This document shows positions 61,680 to 64,000 of a stretch of 64,000 bases of DNA, piece after piece. The number at the start of each line of letters is the position of its first letter. The first letter of the stretch is position 1. The translations under genes and the position numbers were made by a program. The notes under the pieces are model-generated. The model had not been told where the DNA came from. It made no database searches and saw only the letters and a program-made list of their open reading frames with translations. Origin of the DNA: Combretum micranthum (taxonomy: Eukaryota > Streptophyta > Magnoliopsida > Myrtales > Combretaceae); NCBI GenBank assembly GCA_024138025.1, contig JAMXBD010001044.1, positions 186,001 through 250,000 on the forward strand, read 5' to 3'.

Positions 61680-64000
61680 TATCACGCCCAGAAGGGCACC
61701 CTAAACGTGGCAGTCCGCTGCACATAATATTAAAGTTAATGAATGACAACCTTAGTCATGCAGGAGCTTCAATATCACGTGCAAAGCGTGTTTCCAAGAT
61801 AGTAGGAGACTCACAGGGTATTACGTTTAAGTAGATAATAAAAGCATGCAAGAACTTATATAGATAAACATGTAATATTCATTAGAATAAAAGTTTCTTA
61901 CAACTTTTTAGGAGCATTCCCTGTTCTAATAATATTGTTCAACTAAGCCATCATCAAAATATACATAATATAACAAAAGTCTACTATAGAGATTTTTCTT
62001 AGAAGTCTACATCCAAAACTAAATACATATAAACTTCTTCCATAAACTCCTAGTGGCTTTGGCTCATACCTGATCAAAGGGGCTCCTTGGTGCCAACCAC
62101 AAGTAATATACTGTATAACAAAAAGCTATAGGGGTATAAGCAAAACTAGCTTAGCAAGATAACTCCCATCTACAAAATATTTTCATAAAACATACAAGTA
62201 TTAGACAATCATATGAGAATGCATCGATCACATGAGCAAACGAAATACACACGATTAACCAGAAACCATGTGTAGCATGGATTTTACGCCCTCCATGTCG
62301 GGGGTTGGGTGGTTATTGGCCCATACGACCATCAATAATTGCAGACTTATCGGCTCCTACTAGCCACCACTATAACTCCTCGTTTCCCCACATGAAGAAT
62401 AGTAGTGAAATGCAAATATGAATCACAAATATGATATGCATGAATCGTTTTTAATATAGGGTTATTCCATCATTGTCGAGTTTAAGTTAAAGGTGATCAA
62501 AACAATATTCATCATATCATTGCAAGAAAACATAAATTATTCATCAATTCCTCTTTCGATATTCTTAGCTTTTATTCAATCAATTATGAATCCAAATCAC
62601 ACAACATTTGTTCATTTATCTTTTTCCTTATTTTCTAGTGCTACTACTTACAAGCACAAACAAGGAAATGTAAATTAGTAAGAGATTAACTCACTCTATG
62701 ACGATTGTTCTTAGTCGAAGTAATCTTCGGAAGGCGATATCGGTTCCTTCTTCACCTAAACAAGATGAAATACCCAAAATGAGTTTTCATAGAATTTCTA
62801 CTTTGAAGATTCTAAATCTATCTTGAATTCGCAGTAAAATCGGATTGAAGAAAATTCCAACTTAAAATGGTCATAACTTGCTCATTTTAACTTGGAATTT
62901 CGCATGTAATATATGTTTTCTACCTATTCGAAAAGATCTATTCATTTCTAAGGTTACTTTTACATAAAAGGTCATTTATCTCGGATTAGAAGGGTATATT
63001 TAATATGAAAATTCCATCCTTGAAAAAGAAGAAGTTCTAATCTTTCCTTTACTAATGCTTGTTTAAGTAAAACTCAAATATATATATTTTTGAAAAGAAT
63101 TCCTTATGTATATAATATATTCATAATTTATGCATGAAGCTATAGGTGTTGTCTTGTTTAATTTATTTCCTTAAAACAACCTTTTCTAGTGTTTTGGAAA
63201 TTTAGATTTGTTAGATTTTTGCTTTATGCGGGTGAAGTAACTTATAAAATTTTTGGACTATCAAAATCCAATATTTTATCTTGATTCTTAGTTTATCAAA
63301 AGTAAGTTGAAAATATAGTTTGGTCTTTTGAAGTTATCTACTAAATTTATTTCTAGGATAGTTTCAAAAGTTTTTTTTAGTAGTACTTGATGGTTTATTC
63401 TTTGAAAATTCTTTTCCTTGTAAATTGATTTTCTTGAAAACTTATTTTGCTTTGTAGTTTAGAAGGTTGATAAAAATACTACCAAGTTATTATTGATATA
63501 TCAAGACTTTATTTGAAAATGAGATATCTTCAAACTTTAAGGAAACTTCATTTTGAAATATTTTTCTAAGTCTTTGAAAAATTTTGATCAAGTTTTATTC
63601 TTTCATCAAAAAGATTCATTTTTTTTTTTTTGGACAACACTTATTAGCCATGCATGAATATGATTATGTAGTTTATAAAAGCTAAAAATATATAGGATAA
63701 GATAATAAAGAACATAAGAAATAAATAAACACAATAATAATTGTCAAGTATTAGAAGCCTTAGCTTTTTCAAGGCTTCCCGGGACTAAGAATAGACTAGT
63801 TCCAAAAGAAAAAGAAAATTGTTTTGACTGATGAGGACAAGTCTAAGACTAGTCTTAAAATAACTTGAAAGTAAATAAATTGCAACAAAGGATTTGCTCT
63901 AAAAGCTTATCTCTAAATATATATATATACTACATAGATATATTTAGTTAAATATATATGAAAGCAACATAAAGGAAAATAGATTCGTAAACAAAAACAA
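61680..64000 (-). mobile_element. LTR C, copy of the solo LTR A family, truncated by the window end
   Basis: It starts TATCACGCCCAGAAGGGCAC at 61,680 and follows LTR A throughout: CCCTAAACGTGGCAGTCC, AACTTAAAATGGTCATAACT, CTATTCGAAAAGATCTA, CTTAGCTTTTTCAAGGC, TCCCGGGACTAAG. Offsets from the start agree within about 150 bp, so the two are alignable over the visible 2.3 kb. The left duplication would be GCAGC (61,675-61,679); the right is outside the window. Whether it is solo or part of a full element cannot be seen. Confidence 0.8.

Overview
The window is nuclear DNA of a flowering plant, very probably a eudicot. It is AT-rich, its genes have short GT-AG introns, and it holds plant-type CDPK and DCAF8 genes, a Mutator-like element carrying a plant mobile domain gene, a 5S-rRNA-related Cassandra-type LTR, and LTR retrotransposons with initiator tRNA-Met primer sites. 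The species cannot be named from the sequence. Only two host genes are recognisable; most of the rest is transposon sequence, much of it nested.

Layout. 1-1.8 kb: possible retroelement remnant. 1.9-4.9 kb (minus): a calcium-dependent protein kinase in eight exons, with all four EF-hands, one MITE in intron 5 and a second repeat fragment in intron 1. 5.5-9.5 kb: hAT-type MITEs, one nested in another. 12.2 kb: a small Mutator-type MITE. 13.2-16.8 kb: a 3.6-kb solo LTR with a 5-bp target duplication. 21.1-39.2 kb: a Sirevirus-like Ty1/copia element with GATTT duplications; its 5' LTR holds a complete but decayed Ty3/gypsy chromovirus and its 3' LTR an inverted solo LTR. 39.7-40.0 kb: two Cassandra-like LTR fragments. 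41.3-42.8 kb: another hAT MITE and a fold-back element.

42.9-49.7 kb: a long-TIR Mutator-like element (MULE). It encodes a MURA transposase and a plant mobile domain (PMD) protein head to tail on the minus strand. Its ends carry eleven copies of a 22-23-bp palindrome. This is the most interesting unit in the window. It sits about 140 bp upstream of the TATA box of a DCAF8/WDTC1-type WD40 gene (49.97-54.3 kb, plus), whose coding sequence is interrupted by many single-base frameshifts. 54.9-61.7 kb: a second, decayed member of the same MULE family on the plus strand, with a 4.0-kb solo LTR in its transposase intron and a further long LTR cutting it at 61,680 and running off the window.

Two cross-cutting points. 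Many frameshifts look like loss of one base from a short homopolymer while the flanking amino acids stay conserved, so some may be sequence errors rather than real decay. The nested gypsy element has more divergent LTRs than the copia element that contains it, which a simple LTR clock cannot explain.
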